From: Mycolicibacterium vulneris
Lineage (GTDB): Bacteria > Actinomycetota > Actinomycetes > Mycobacteriales > Mycobacteriaceae
Reading direction: 5' to 3'
DNA: 64,000 nucleotides
NCBI RefSeq assembly: GCF_002104765.1
Contig: NZ_NCXM01000018.1
Span: forward strand, 62,001-126,000
Of the stretch, positions 36,257 through 44,771 are shown piece by piece. Positions within the stretch are counted from its first letter, which is position 1. Every line of letters begins with the position of its first letter. Both the position numbers and the translations under genes were made by a program. The notes beneath the pieces are model-generated. The model saw only the letters and a list, made by a program, of their open reading frames with translations, was not told where the DNA came from and ran no database searches.

Positions 36257-37341
36257 CAGGACTCTCCCGGCAGCGAGCCGCAGGCCTGGGACCACAGCCG
36301 CAACGATCCGCGCGCGATGTCGGCGCCACAGGAGCGGTGCAGTTCGCTGGCCGACGCGCGGCTGTAGCGTTGCCACCGCACCGCCCGCGGCAGGTGCCCG
36401 GACGGGTCGCGATGCGCGTCGAGGTGCTGCGGGTCGCCCGGCTCCAGCCCGGCGGCCTCGGCCAGATCCACCGCGGCCGCCATGCGGGCGACGACGGTGT
36501 CGTCGCGGGACAGGAAAGCGCTGATGCGCTCGGCGAGCGTGCCGCCCCCGGCGGCTAGCGCCTCGAGCTCGGCGACGGCGTCCAGCACCCGCTGATAGCG
36601 CGCCTCGGCGCCCAGCGCGCCGATTTTGGCCAAGACGGCGTCGACGCCGCTCATCCGGTGCAGCAGGGTCAGCACCTGGGCCGGGGTCCGGCCCTGCCGG
36701 AACGCGGCGACCGCCAGCGCGGTGCCGAACAGGTCGAGGCTGTCGAGCAGACGCTGCCGCACCTCTGTCGGCACCGGGGCGTCGGCGGCCAGGAATGCGG
36801 CGAAGGAGCCGTCGAAGCACGCGGTGCCGGGGTGAGCGGCCAGCGCGGCCAGCGCCGTCCACTGGGCGCTGTCCAGGTCGTCGAGCGCGGCGACCGCGAG
36901 CAGACCCGTCATCGGTTCCATGGGCACGCCGATCAGCGTCGAGAACTCCGTGCACCTGGCGCGCGCCGCCGCGATCGGGCCGTCGCCACCCCGCCCGGAC
37001 AGCGAGCCCGCCAGGTCGGCCTTGTTCAGCACGGCCAGCACCGGGCGCCCGGCCGTCGCGATGGCCAGGGTGTCCTCGGGCTTGACCACCTCCGTGATCA
37101 CGTGGACCACCACGTCGACGTCGCGCTCGGTCGTCGGGCTGTCGACCGCGATGCCGGCCGCGCGTCCCGCGCCGTCCAGGGCGCGGCGCACGGTGCGGCA
37201 GCCGACCCCCCGGCGGCCGCGCACAACCACGCGCAGGGGCGCGGCGGACCGCTGTGCGATCGCCGTCAGGCACGGGTCGACGTGGCCAGCGGCGAAGCGC
37301 GCCAGCTCGTCGACGAAACTCTGGTGTCCTTGTCCCCTCAT
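36253..37341 (-). CDS. P-loop GTPase-like protein (Rv0209-like), partner of the next gene
   Basis: 362 residues from ATG 37341 (a longer frame starts at 37371; Rv0209 is 361). The P-loop position reads VVVRGRRGVGCRTVRRAL, with Arg where Lys is expected before Thr. VLNKADLAG is an intact NKxD base-recognition motif. No membrane segment. Its stop overlaps the start of the membrane-anchored homologue, so the two are made together. A heterotypic dynamin-like pair acting at the membrane is a reasonable inference, not shown. Confidence 0.75.
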   Translation of the reverse strand: MRGQGHQSFVDELARFAAGHVDPCLTAIAQRSAAPLRVVVRGRRGVGCRTVRRALDGAGRAAGIAVDSPTTERDVDVVVHVITEVVKPEDTLAIATAGRPVLAVLNKADLAGSLSGRGGDGPIAAARARCTEFSTLIGVPMEPMTGLLAVAALDDLDSAQWTALAALAAHPGTACFDGSFAAFLAADAPVPTEVRQRLLDSLDLFGTALAVAAFRQGRTPAQVLTLLHRMSGVDAVLAKIGALGAEARYQRVLDAVAELEALAAGGGTLAERISAFLSRDDTVVARMAAAVDLAEAAGLEPGDPQHLDAHRDPSGHLPRAVRWQRYSRASASELHRSCGADIARGSLRLWSQACGSLPGESW

Positions 37342-37551
37342 ATCCCGCCTGTTCGGTCCGGATGACCCCATGCCCGGCCGGCGTCGCCGCTACCGGAGGC
37401 AGCGCCGGGCCCGAGCGGTCCCACCGAATGGTGGCACCCGCGTCACCAAGAAGCGAGCCACCGTTAATGAGTTACCAGGTGGAGGCAACTGTTGGGTATC
37501 AATCCGGACCAGGGGCGGCTACATCCGAGGTTTATAGGCCACCATGGACAA

Positions 37552-38316
37552 ATGCATGCGCAGCGCGGGGTGGCGATGTCTGCCGACACGCCGACTGGGG
37601 GCGCGGACCGCCCCGACCAGCGCTATCTCCCGGCCACGGCGTTCCGATCGCGCCGATCGGCCCTGTCCGATGCCCAGCGCCAGACCTGGGAACGCCGCTG
37701 GCCCGAGCTCGGCTTGTCGTTGGGCGCCGCAACCGACGAATCTGGGAGCTCCGAACCAACGCTGGATACTCGCGCCTGGTTCGGGCGACAGGCACCGGTG
37801 GTGCTCGAAATCGGCTGTGGCAGTGGCATTTCCACGCTAGCGATGGCCAAGGATGAACCCGATATCGATGTGGTCGCGGTGGAGATCTACCGGCGCGGGC
37901 TGGCGCAGCTGCTGTGCGCGATCGACCGCGACAAGGTCAGCAACATCCGGCTGATCCGCGGCAACGCCCTCGATGTGCTGCAACGCCTCATCGCGCCGGG
38001 TTCGTTGACGGGCGTGCGCGTCTTCTTCCCCGATCCGTGGCCGAAGGCGCGGCACCACAAACGCCGGTTCCTGCAGCCGGGCACGATTGGCTTGATAGCC
38101 GACCGGCTACTCCCCGGTGGTGTCCTGCACGCTGCGACGGACCACGCTGGCTACGCCGAGCACATCGCCGTGGTCGGCGCGGGTGAACCCCGCCTGCACC
38201 CGGTCGCTCCCGACAGTGCGCTGCCGATCTCGGTCGCGCGCCCGACCACCAAGTACGAGACGAAGGCTCAAGAAGCGGGCAGTGCCGTCACCGAATTCAT
38301 TTGGCTTAGACGATGA
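37552..38316 (+). CDS. trmB: tRNA (guanine-N7-)-methyltransferase
   Basis: 254 residues from ATG 37552; later ATG 37576 and upstream starts are possible. Motif I is VLEIGCGSGISTLAMA, and the family motif RVFFPDPWPKARHHKRRF is complete, followed by HAATDHAGYAEH. It makes m7G46 in tRNA with SAM. Matches Rv0208c. First gene of a plus-strand run to the NYN gene (7-base gap) and mmpL3, so the essential exporter may share this transcript. Confidence 0.9.
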   Translation: MHAQRGVAMSADTPTGGADRPDQRYLPATAFRSRRSALSDAQRQTWERRWPELGLSLGAATDESGSSEPTLDTRAWFGRQAPVVLEIGCGSGISTLAMAKDEPDIDVVAVEIYRRGLAQLLCAIDRDKVSNIRLIRGNALDVLQRLIAPGSLTGVRVFFPDPWPKARHHKRRFLQPGTIGLIADRLLPGGVLHAATDHAGYAEHIAVVGAGEPRLHPVAPDSALPISVARPTTKYETKAQEAGSAVTEFIWLRR

Positions 38317-38323
38317 GTAGGCG

Positions 38324-39043
38324 ATGAGTATGAGCCTGACCGAAGAGACCGCGGCGGGAGCCCAACCCGTCGCGCCGCCGGCGGTGCTGACCGGCGACGA
38401 ACTGGGCGGTTTCTCCCCTCCGGGTGGACGCGTGCTGTTGGTGTGGGACGCCCCGAACCTGGACATGGGGCTGGGCTCCATCCTGGGCCGCCGCCCGACA
38501 GCCCTGGAACGCCCGCGGTTCGACGCCCTGGGCCGCTGGTTGCTGGCGCGCACGGCCGAGGTCAGCGCCGGTCGACCCGGCGTCGTGGTGGAACCCGAGG
38601 CCACCGTGTTCACCAACATCGCGCCGGGCAGCGCCGACGTCGTCCGGCCGTGGGTGGACGCGCTCCGTAACGTGGGGTTCGCGGTCTTCGCCAAGCCGAA
38701 GATCGACGAGGACAGCGACGTCGACCGCGACATGCTGGCCCACATCGAACTGCGGCGCACCCAGGGTTTGGCGGCGCTGGTGGTGGCGTCCGCCGACGGT
38801 CAGGCGTTTCGTCACCCGCTGGAAGACATCGCACGAAGCGGGGTCGGCGTCCAGGTGATCGGATTTCGCGAACATGCGAGTTGGGCGCTAGCGTCGGATA
38901 CCTTGGACTTCGTTGATCTGGAGGATATCGCTGGTGTCTTCCGGGAACCGTTGCCGCGGATCGGCCTAGATTCGCTGCCTGACCAGGGTGCGTGGCTGCA
39001 GCCGTTCCGGCCGCTCTCCGCGCTGCTGACCGCGCGTGTGTGA
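38324..39043 (+). CDS. NYN-domain (PIN-like) putative RNase (Rv0207c-like)
   Basis: 239 residues. The NYN core has LVWDAPNLDMGLG, KPKIDEDSDVDRDMLAHIEL and ALVVASADGQAFRHPLED, giving the conserved acidic residues of LabA/DUF88 nucleases that bind a metal and cut RNA. Cytosolic. It lies between trmB and mmpL3 and is conserved there in mycobacteria as far as I recall. Substrate RNA unknown. The ATG at 38324 lies 7 bases after the trmB stop. Confidence 0.85.
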   Translation: MSMSLTEETAAGAQPVAPPAVLTGDELGGFSPPGGRVLLVWDAPNLDMGLGSILGRRPTALERPRFDALGRWLLARTAEVSAGRPGVVVEPEATVFTNIAPGSADVVRPWVDALRNVGFAVFAKPKIDEDSDVDRDMLAHIELRRTQGLAALVVASADGQAFRHPLEDIARSGVGVQVIGFREHASWALASDTLDFVDLEDIAGVFREPLPRIGLDSLPDQGAWLQPFRPLSALLTARV

Positions 39044-39062
39044 CACTGGAAAACCAATGCGC

Positions 39063-39078
39063 GGGTCGTTAACGATCC
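39063..39078. promoter_or_regulatory. Palindrome just upstream of mmpL3
   Basis: GGGTCGTTAACGATCC is symmetric except for one base pair; its core TCGTTAACGA is perfect. It lies 14 bases before the mmpL3 start and overlaps the leader before AAGGAG. TetR-type repressors such as Rv3249c are reported to act on mmpL3, so an operator is plausible but the match is not established. Confidence 0.45.
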
Positions 39079-39092
39079 AGTAAGGAGCTTGC

Positions 39093-41969
39093 GTGTTCGC
39101 CTGGTGGGGTCGAACTGTGTACCGATACCGGTACATCGTGATCGGGGTCACGGTAGCTCTGTGTCTGCTGGGTGGCGTCTTCGGGATCAGCCTGGGCAAG
39201 CATGTTACACAGAGCGGCTTCTACGACGACGGCAGCCAATCCGTTAAAGCCTCGGTGCTGGGCGACCAGACCTACGGCCGCGATCGCACCAGCCACGTGG
39301 TGGCCACCTTCACCGCCCCCAACGGAAAAACCGTCGATGACACGGCGTGGCGGGACAAAATCATCGGCGAGCTCAACAAGTTCAAGGCCGACCACCCCGA
39401 CCAGGTCGTCGGCTGGGCCGGCTGGCTCGCGGCGCCGGACAGCACCAACCCCGTCATCAAGGGGATGGTCAGCGAGGACAAGAAGCACACCTTCGTGTCG
39501 ATCCCGCTGAAGGGCAACGACGACGACAGCATCCTCAACAACTACAAAGCCATCCAGCCGGACCTGCAGAAGCTCGACGGCGGCACCGTGCAGTTGGCCG
39601 GCCTCGAGCCGATCGCCGAAGCGCTGACCGGCACCATCGCCACCGACCAGCGCCGCATGGAGGTCCTGGCACTGCCGTTGGTGACGGTCGTGCTGTTCCT
39701 GGTGTTCGGTGGCGCGGTCGCCGCCGGCCTGCCGGCCATCGTGGGCGGTCTGAGCATCGCGGGCTCGCTGGGCATCCTGCGCCTGGTCGCCGTGTTCGGG
39801 CCGGTGCACTTCTTCGCCCAGCCGGTCGTCTCGCTGATCGGCCTGGGTATCGCCATCGACTATGGGCTTTTCGTGGTGAGCCGGTTCCGGGAGGAGATAG
39901 CCGAGGGCTACGACACCGAGGCCGCGGTGCGAAGAACCGTGATGACAGCCGGGCGCACCGTGGCCTTCTCCGCGGTGCTGATCATTGCGTCCAGCGCCAG
40001 CCTGCTGGTGCTGCCGCAGGGCTTCGTGCATTCGCTCACCTACGCGATCTTCGCCGCCGTGGGACTTGCCGCGTTGCTGTCGATCACGTTCCTGCCGGCG
40101 TGCCTGGCCATCCTCGGCCGCCATGTCGACGCGCTGGGCGTGCGGACCGCGTTCCGGGTGCCGTTCCTGCGGAACTGGAAGTATTCGCGTGCCTACCTGA
40201 ACTGGCTGGCCGACCGGCTGCAGAAGACGAAGACCCGCGAAGAGGTCGAGGCCGGGTTCTGGGGCAAGCTCGTCAACTGGGTGATGAAGAAGCCGCTGGC
40301 CTTCGCCATCCCGATCGCCGTCGGCATGATCCTGCTGGTCATCCCGCTGGGCAACCTGTCGTTCGGCGGCATGAGCGAGAAGTACCTGCCCCCGGACAAT
40401 CCGGTGCGCCTGGCGCAGGAACACTTCGACAAGCAATTCCCCGGCTACCGGACCGAGCAGCTGACGATGGTGATCCAGAGCACCAACGGCAGCAAGGTGA
40501 CCGACCAGCAGGTGGCCGACATCCGCAACAGGATCTCCTCGATCGGCGGCTTCACCGACAAGACGTGGGAGGAGCGGGCCTGCCCGACCATCGCCGGTAA
40601 CCCCTGCGTCGCCGGCCCGAACGGGACGACTGTGCCCAAAGACGGCTCGGTGCGGGTGATCCAGAACGGCCTGCTCAACAAGAGCGATGCGGCGAAGAAG
40701 CTCACCGAACTTCGGTCGGTGAATCCCCCGAAGGGGCTCAACCTCTATGTCGGCGGCACGCCGGCGCTGGAGCAGGACAGCATCCACAGCCTGGCCGAGA
40801 AGGGCCCGTTGATGCTGGTGCTGTTGCTCAGCGCCACCCTGCTGCTGATGTTCCTGGCCTTCGGGTCGGTGGTGCTGCCGGTCAAGGCGGTGCTGATGAG
40901 CGCGCTGACCCTGGGCTCCACCCTGGGCATCCTGACCTGGATCTTTGTCGACGGGCACTTGTCGGGTGTCTTGAATTTCACCCCGACGCCGCTGATGGTG
41001 GTGCTCATCGCGCTGGTCGTCGCGGTCGGTTTCGGTCTGGCCACCGACTACGAGGTGTTCCTGGTCTCGCGCATGGTCGAGGCGCGGGAGCGCGGCATGT
41101 CGACGGCCGAGGCCATCCGGATCGGGACGGCGACCACCGGACGCCTGATCACCGCCGCCGCGCTGGTGCTGGCGGTGGTCGCCGGTTCGTTCGTGTTCTC
41201 CGACCTGGTGCTGATGAAGTATCTGGCCTTCGGTCTGATGGCGGCGCTGCTGCTGGACGCCACCGTCGTCCGGATGTTCCTGGTGCCGTCGGTGATGAAG
41301 CTGCTCGGCGACGACTGCTGGTGGGCGCCGCGCTGGGCCCGCCGCCTGCAGAACAAGATCGGCCTTGGCGAGATCGACCTGCCCGACGAGCGCAAGCGGC
41401 CGACGCTCAATGGCCGGCCCGCGCGGCCGCCGGTTGCGGCCAGCCTGGTCGCCGCGGCGCCGCGGCCCCCGCACGACCCGACGCATCCGGGAGCGCCGGA
41501 GCCGTCGCGGCCCGCGCGACCCGGCCCCACCGACCCGCGGCCCGCGCAGGAACCGGCCGCGAGCACGACGCGCATTCCGGCCCGGCCCAGCCAGCCGACC
41601 GAAGCCAAGACGACGCGCTTCGCCGCCCAGGGCGCACCCGGCCGTGACCGGCCGGCCGATCCGCGTCCCGCCAATTCCGCGCCGCAGGCTCCGCAGCGAC
41701 CCCCGGCGCCGGGTCCGGCGGCACCGCCGTCCGGCGATGAGACCCGGGCCATCCCGGTTCCCGGCAACCGGTCCGACGACAACGGCGACGCCGCCGAGCC
41801 CACCACCGCCCTGCCTAAGATGCGCCCGGAAGGCAACGATCCCGACGCCGCCACCGACCAGGCGGACGCGGGGGGTCAGGGCGAGAACGGCGACCCGGCG
41901 CGGCAACGCCGGCGCTCCGGCGGCGGCCTGTCCGCCCAGGATCTGCTGCGCCGCGAGGGACGGCTGTAA
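39093..41969 (+). CDS. mmpL3: RND transporter, trehalose monomycolate exporter
   Basis: 958 residues, GTG start behind AAGGAG. Twelve membrane helices in two halves. The proton-relay pairs are present: Asp256-Tyr257 in GIAIDYGLF and Asp652-Tyr653 in GLATDYEVF (645/646 in M. tuberculosis). Two periplasmic domains lie after TM1 and TM7. The C-terminal ~200 residues are a cytosolic Pro/Arg/Ala-rich tail. It flips trehalose monomycolate for mycolic acid assembly and is the target of SQ109-type inhibitors. Downstream of trmB and the NYN gene. Confidence 0.97.
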   Translation: MFAWWGRTVYRYRYIVIGVTVALCLLGGVFGISLGKHVTQSGFYDDGSQSVKASVLGDQTYGRDRTSHVVATFTAPNGKTVDDTAWRDKIIGELNKFKADHPDQVVGWAGWLAAPDSTNPVIKGMVSEDKKHTFVSIPLKGNDDDSILNNYKAIQPDLQKLDGGTVQLAGLEPIAEALTGTIATDQRRMEVLALPLVTVVLFLVFGGAVAAGLPAIVGGLSIAGSLGILRLVAVFGPVHFFAQPVVSLIGLGIAIDYGLFVVSRFREEIAEGYDTEAAVRRTVMTAGRTVAFSAVLIIASSASLLVLPQGFVHSLTYAIFAAVGLAALLSITFLPACLAILGRHVDALGVRTAFRVPFLRNWKYSRAYLNWLADRLQKTKTREEVEAGFWGKLVNWVMKKPLAFAIPIAVGMILLVIPLGNLSFGGMSEKYLPPDNPVRLAQEHFDKQFPGYRTEQLTMVIQSTNGSKVTDQQVADIRNRISSIGGFTDKTWEERACPTIAGNPCVAGPNGTTVPKDGSVRVIQNGLLNKSDAAKKLTELRSVNPPKGLNLYVGGTPALEQDSIHSLAEKGPLMLVLLLSATLLLMFLAFGSVVLPVKAVLMSALTLGSTLGILTWIFVDGHLSGVLNFTPTPLMVVLIALVVAVGFGLATDYEVFLVSRMVEARERGMSTAEAIRIGTATTGRLITAAALVLAVVAGSFVFSDLVLMKYLAFGLMAALLLDATVVRMFLVPSVMKLLGDDCWWAPRWARRLQNKIGLGEIDLPDERKRPTLNGRPARPPVAASLVAAAPRPPHDPTHPGAPEPSRPARPGPTDPRPAQEPAASTTRIPARPSQPTEAKTTRFAAQGAPGRDRPADPRPANSAPQAPQRPPAPGPAAPPSGDETRAIPVPGNRSDDNGDAAEPTTALPKMRPEGNDPDAATDQADAGGQGENGDPARQRRRSGGGLSAQDLLRREGRL

Positions 41970-42013
41970 CCAGGCGCCCGGGCGTCGCTCAACGCCGCGA
42001 AAAGGCTTGAGCC

Positions 42014-43162
42014 TCAGCCGGATTCGTCCCCGGGTTTGTCGGGCTCGGCCTGCAGGATCGCGTTCTTCTCGTCCGACTCCTCGGTCTGTTTCTCGGCTTC
42101 GGCGGCCGGATCGCGTGCCAACAGCACCTGGATCGCGTTGTTGAGGAACGCGACCGTGGGAACGGCCAGCAGGGCGCCGACGATCCCGGCGAGCACGCCA
42201 CCGGTGGAGATGGCCAGCACCACCCCGAGCGGGTGAATCGAGACCGCGCGGCCCATCACCAGCGGTTGCAGCAGATGGGCCTCGATCTGGTTGACCGCGA
42301 TGAGTAGGCCCAGCGTGATCAAGGCGTACACGACGCCCTTGGCCAACAGCGCGACCACCACGGCCACCAGGCCCGAGATCAGGGCACCGACCAGCGGGAT
42401 GAACGCGCCCAGGAACACCACCGATGACAGCGGCAGCGCGAGCGGGACGCCCATGACGGCCAAACCGGTGCCGACCCCCGCCGCGTCGGTCAGGGCCACC
42501 AGGAAGGTGGCCCGCACGTACCCGATCAGCGACCCGTATCCGGCATTGCCGGCTTCGTGCACCCGGCCGCGGACGTCCCTCGGGATGATCTGCACGACGT
42601 ACTGCCAGATGTTGCGCCCGCCGTAGAGGAAGAAGATCAGCGTGAACAGCACCAGCACCGCCGCGGTGACCAGCTCCGTGATGGTGGCCGCGGTGGAGAG
42701 CGCGCCGCTGGTCAGCTTCGCCTGATTGTTGTGCAGCGCCTCGATGGCGGCGTTGCCCGCGCTGTCGATCTGTTCGTTGCGCAGGTGCGCCGGTCCGTGG
42801 ATGAGCCAGCGGCGCGTCGACTCGATGCTCTGCGTCACCTGTTCGGTCAGCCCGGGCAGGCCGTCGATGAACTGCAGGATGACGAACGCCAGGATGCCGC
42901 CCAGGATCGCGAAGCCACCCAGCAGCACCAGCGCCACGGCGCCGCCGCGTGGCAGGCCCTGCTTGTCCAGCCAATCGACCACCGGCACCAGCAACGCGCT
43001 CAGCAGCAGCGCCACCAGCACCGGGACGACGATGACTTCGAGTTTCTGCACTACCCACAGCAGGGCGAGCACGGCGATCAGGATGACCAGCAAGCGCCAG
43101 GCCCAGGCGGCGGTCTTGCGGACGAGGGGTTCGACCGACGCATCGTCGGCGTTTGCTGACAT
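42014..43162 (-). CDS. AI-2E transporter family permease (Rv0205-like)
   Basis: 382 residues with about eight membrane helices, including two N-terminal pairs and a tight C-terminal group (GVPLALPLSSVVFLGAFIPLVGALISG, named by its ends). The family PF01594 includes TqsA and sodium/proton exchangers; the substrate cannot be told from sequence. The C-terminal tail is Glu/Asp/Lys-rich. Convergent with mmpL3 (44-base gap) and divergent from the UPF0104 gene. Confidence 0.88.
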   Translation of the reverse strand: MSANADDASVEPLVRKTAAWAWRLLVILIAVLALLWVVQKLEVIVVPVLVALLLSALLVPVVDWLDKQGLPRGGAVALVLLGGFAILGGILAFVILQFIDGLPGLTEQVTQSIESTRRWLIHGPAHLRNEQIDSAGNAAIEALHNNQAKLTSGALSTAATITELVTAAVLVLFTLIFFLYGGRNIWQYVVQIIPRDVRGRVHEAGNAGYGSLIGYVRATFLVALTDAAGVGTGLAVMGVPLALPLSSVVFLGAFIPLVGALISGLVAVVVALLAKGVVYALITLGLLIAVNQIEAHLLQPLVMGRAVSIHPLGVVLAISTGGVLAGIVGALLAVPTVAFLNNAIQVLLARDPAAEAEKQTEESDEKNAILQAEPDKPGDESG

Positions 43163-43328
43163 TTGGCCAGCCTATCCGCGGCACACCCTCAAACGTGCCT
43201 CGAAGCCGTCTCACGGGGTTGAGCGCGTCGGCCGGAGCCATCGCCGTCGGCACGATCCGGTTACGACGTCGACACGGTAGGCGGTGCGCAGCGATCGCGG
43301 CGCCACCTGCACCGTTACCCTAAATCAC

Positions 43329-44504
43329 GTGCCGCACGACGCACCCGCCCGCAACCTCGACTTCCCGCGCGAAGAAGCCCCGCGCGGGAAGTACTGGTGG
43401 GTGCGCTGGGTGATCCTCGCCGCGGTTGCCGTCGTGCTTGCCGTCGAGGTTTCGCTGGGCTGGCATCAGCTGGCCAAAGCCTGGATGAGCCTGTACGAGG
43501 CGAACTGGTGGTGGTTGCTCGCATCGGTGGCGGCGGCGGCCGCGTCGATGCACAGCTTTGCCCAGATCCAGCGCACGTTGCTCAAGTCGGCCGGGGTGCA
43601 CGTCAAGCAGTTGCGCTCCGAGGCCGCGTTCTATGCCGCCAATTCGCTGAGCACCACTCTGCCCGGCGGGCCCGTGCTGTCGGCGACCTTCCTGTTCCGG
43701 CAGCAGCGGCTGTGGGGCGCCTCGGCCGTGGTGGCGTCGTGGCAGTTGGTGATGTCGGGTGTGCTGCAGGCGGTGGGTTTGGCTTTGCTCGGCCTGGGCG
43801 GCGCCTTCCTGCTGGGCGCGAAGAACAACCCGTTCTCGCTGCTGTTCACCCTCGGTGGCTTCGTCGCGCTGCTGCTGCTGGCCCAGGCCGTCGCGTCACG
43901 GCCGGAGCTGATCGACGGCATCGGCAGCCGGGTGTTGGCGTGGGTCAACTCGGTGCGCGGCAGGCCGGCCGACACCGGCCTGGACAAGTGGCGCGAGACG
44001 TTGATGCAGCTGGAATCGGTGAGCTTGGGCCGGCGCGACCTGGGGGTGGCGTTCGGCTGGTCGATGTTCAACTGGATCGCCGACGTCGCCTGCCTGGGCT
44101 TCGCCGCCTACGCGGCCGGGGATCACGCCTCGGTGGCCGGGTTGACGGTGGCGTATGCGGCCGCCCGCGCGGTCGGCACGATCCCCCTGATGCCCGGCGG
44201 CCTGTTGATCGTCGAGGCGGTGCTGGTGCCCGGCCTGGTGTCCAGCGGGATGTCGCTGCCCAACGCGATTTCGGCCATGCTGATCTACCGGCTGATCAGC
44301 TGGTTGCTCATCTCCGCGATCGGCTGGGTGGTGTTCTTCTTCGTGTTCCGCACCGAGAACATCGCCGACTCCGACGAGGACCCGATCACGGGACCGCTCC
44401 CGATCGTGCCGCTGCAGGGCGACTCCGCGGCCGACCCGACCGAGACCGCGCTGCAGGGGCCGTTGCCGCCGGACCGCGATCCGGAACCCGAGGGCCAGTC
44501 CTAG
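43329..44504 (+). CDS. UPF0104/LPG-synthase-like membrane protein (Rv0204c-like)
   Basis: 391 residues from GTG 43329; a 15-codon longer start at 43284 is open. About eight membrane helices, with the family segments NSLSTTLPGGPVLSATFLFR and TIPLMPGGLLIVEAVL, as in the transmembrane part of MprF/lysylphosphatidylglycerol synthase. No synthase domain is attached. Possibly a lipid flippase-like protein. The tail is Asp/Pro-rich. Its TAG stop sits directly at the edge of repeat locus C. Confidence 0.85.
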   Translation: MPHDAPARNLDFPREEAPRGKYWWVRWVILAAVAVVLAVEVSLGWHQLAKAWMSLYEANWWWLLASVAAAAASMHSFAQIQRTLLKSAGVHVKQLRSEAAFYAANSLSTTLPGGPVLSATFLFRQQRLWGASAVVASWQLVMSGVLQAVGLALLGLGGAFLLGAKNNPFSLLFTLGGFVALLLLAQAVASRPELIDGIGSRVLAWVNSVRGRPADTGLDKWRETLMQLESVSLGRRDLGVAFGWSMFNWIADVACLGFAAYAAGDHASVAGLTVAYAAARAVGTIPLMPGGLLIVEAVLVPGLVSSGMSLPNAISAMLIYRLISWLLISAIGWVVFFFVFRTENIADSDEDPITGPLPIVPLQGDSAADPTETALQGPLPPDRDPEPEGQS

Positions 44505-44771
44505 TGGCGATCGCGAGGGCGGCGTAGCCGGGCGAAGCGGGTCGCCACCATCGGCCCTAGTGGCGATCGCGAGGGCGGCCGCGGCGATCGCAAGCGCGGC
44601 CTGCCGGGCGCAGCGGGTCGCCGCATAGTCGAACCCGGGCGAAGCGGGTCGCCAGCATCGGGCCTAGTGGCGATCGCGAGGGCGGCCGCGGCGATCGCAA
44701 GCGCGGCCTGCCGGGCGCAGCGGGTCGCCGCATAGTCGAACCCGGTCGAAGCGGGTCGCCGCCATCGGGCC
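44505..44771. repeat. REP/MIRU-like repeat, locus C, with a 107-bp tandem duplication
   Basis: One short unit (44505-44557) is followed by two 107-base copies (44558-44664 and 44665-44771) that differ at only two or three positions. Each copy contains GTGGCGATCGCGAGGGCGGC and ends near GGGTCGCC. Units are bordered by CTAG, which supplies stop codons in both directions: the Rv0204c-like TAG at 44502 and the Rv0203-like stop at 44771-44773. It fills the convergent gap. Confidence 0.85.

Noticed and set aside
39069..43253. Very long minus-strand open frame (1394 codons) opposite mmpL3 and part of the AI-2E permease
   Set aside because: It is a shadow of high-GC coding DNA: Arg/Gly/His-rich, no family motif, and it overlaps two well-supported genes.
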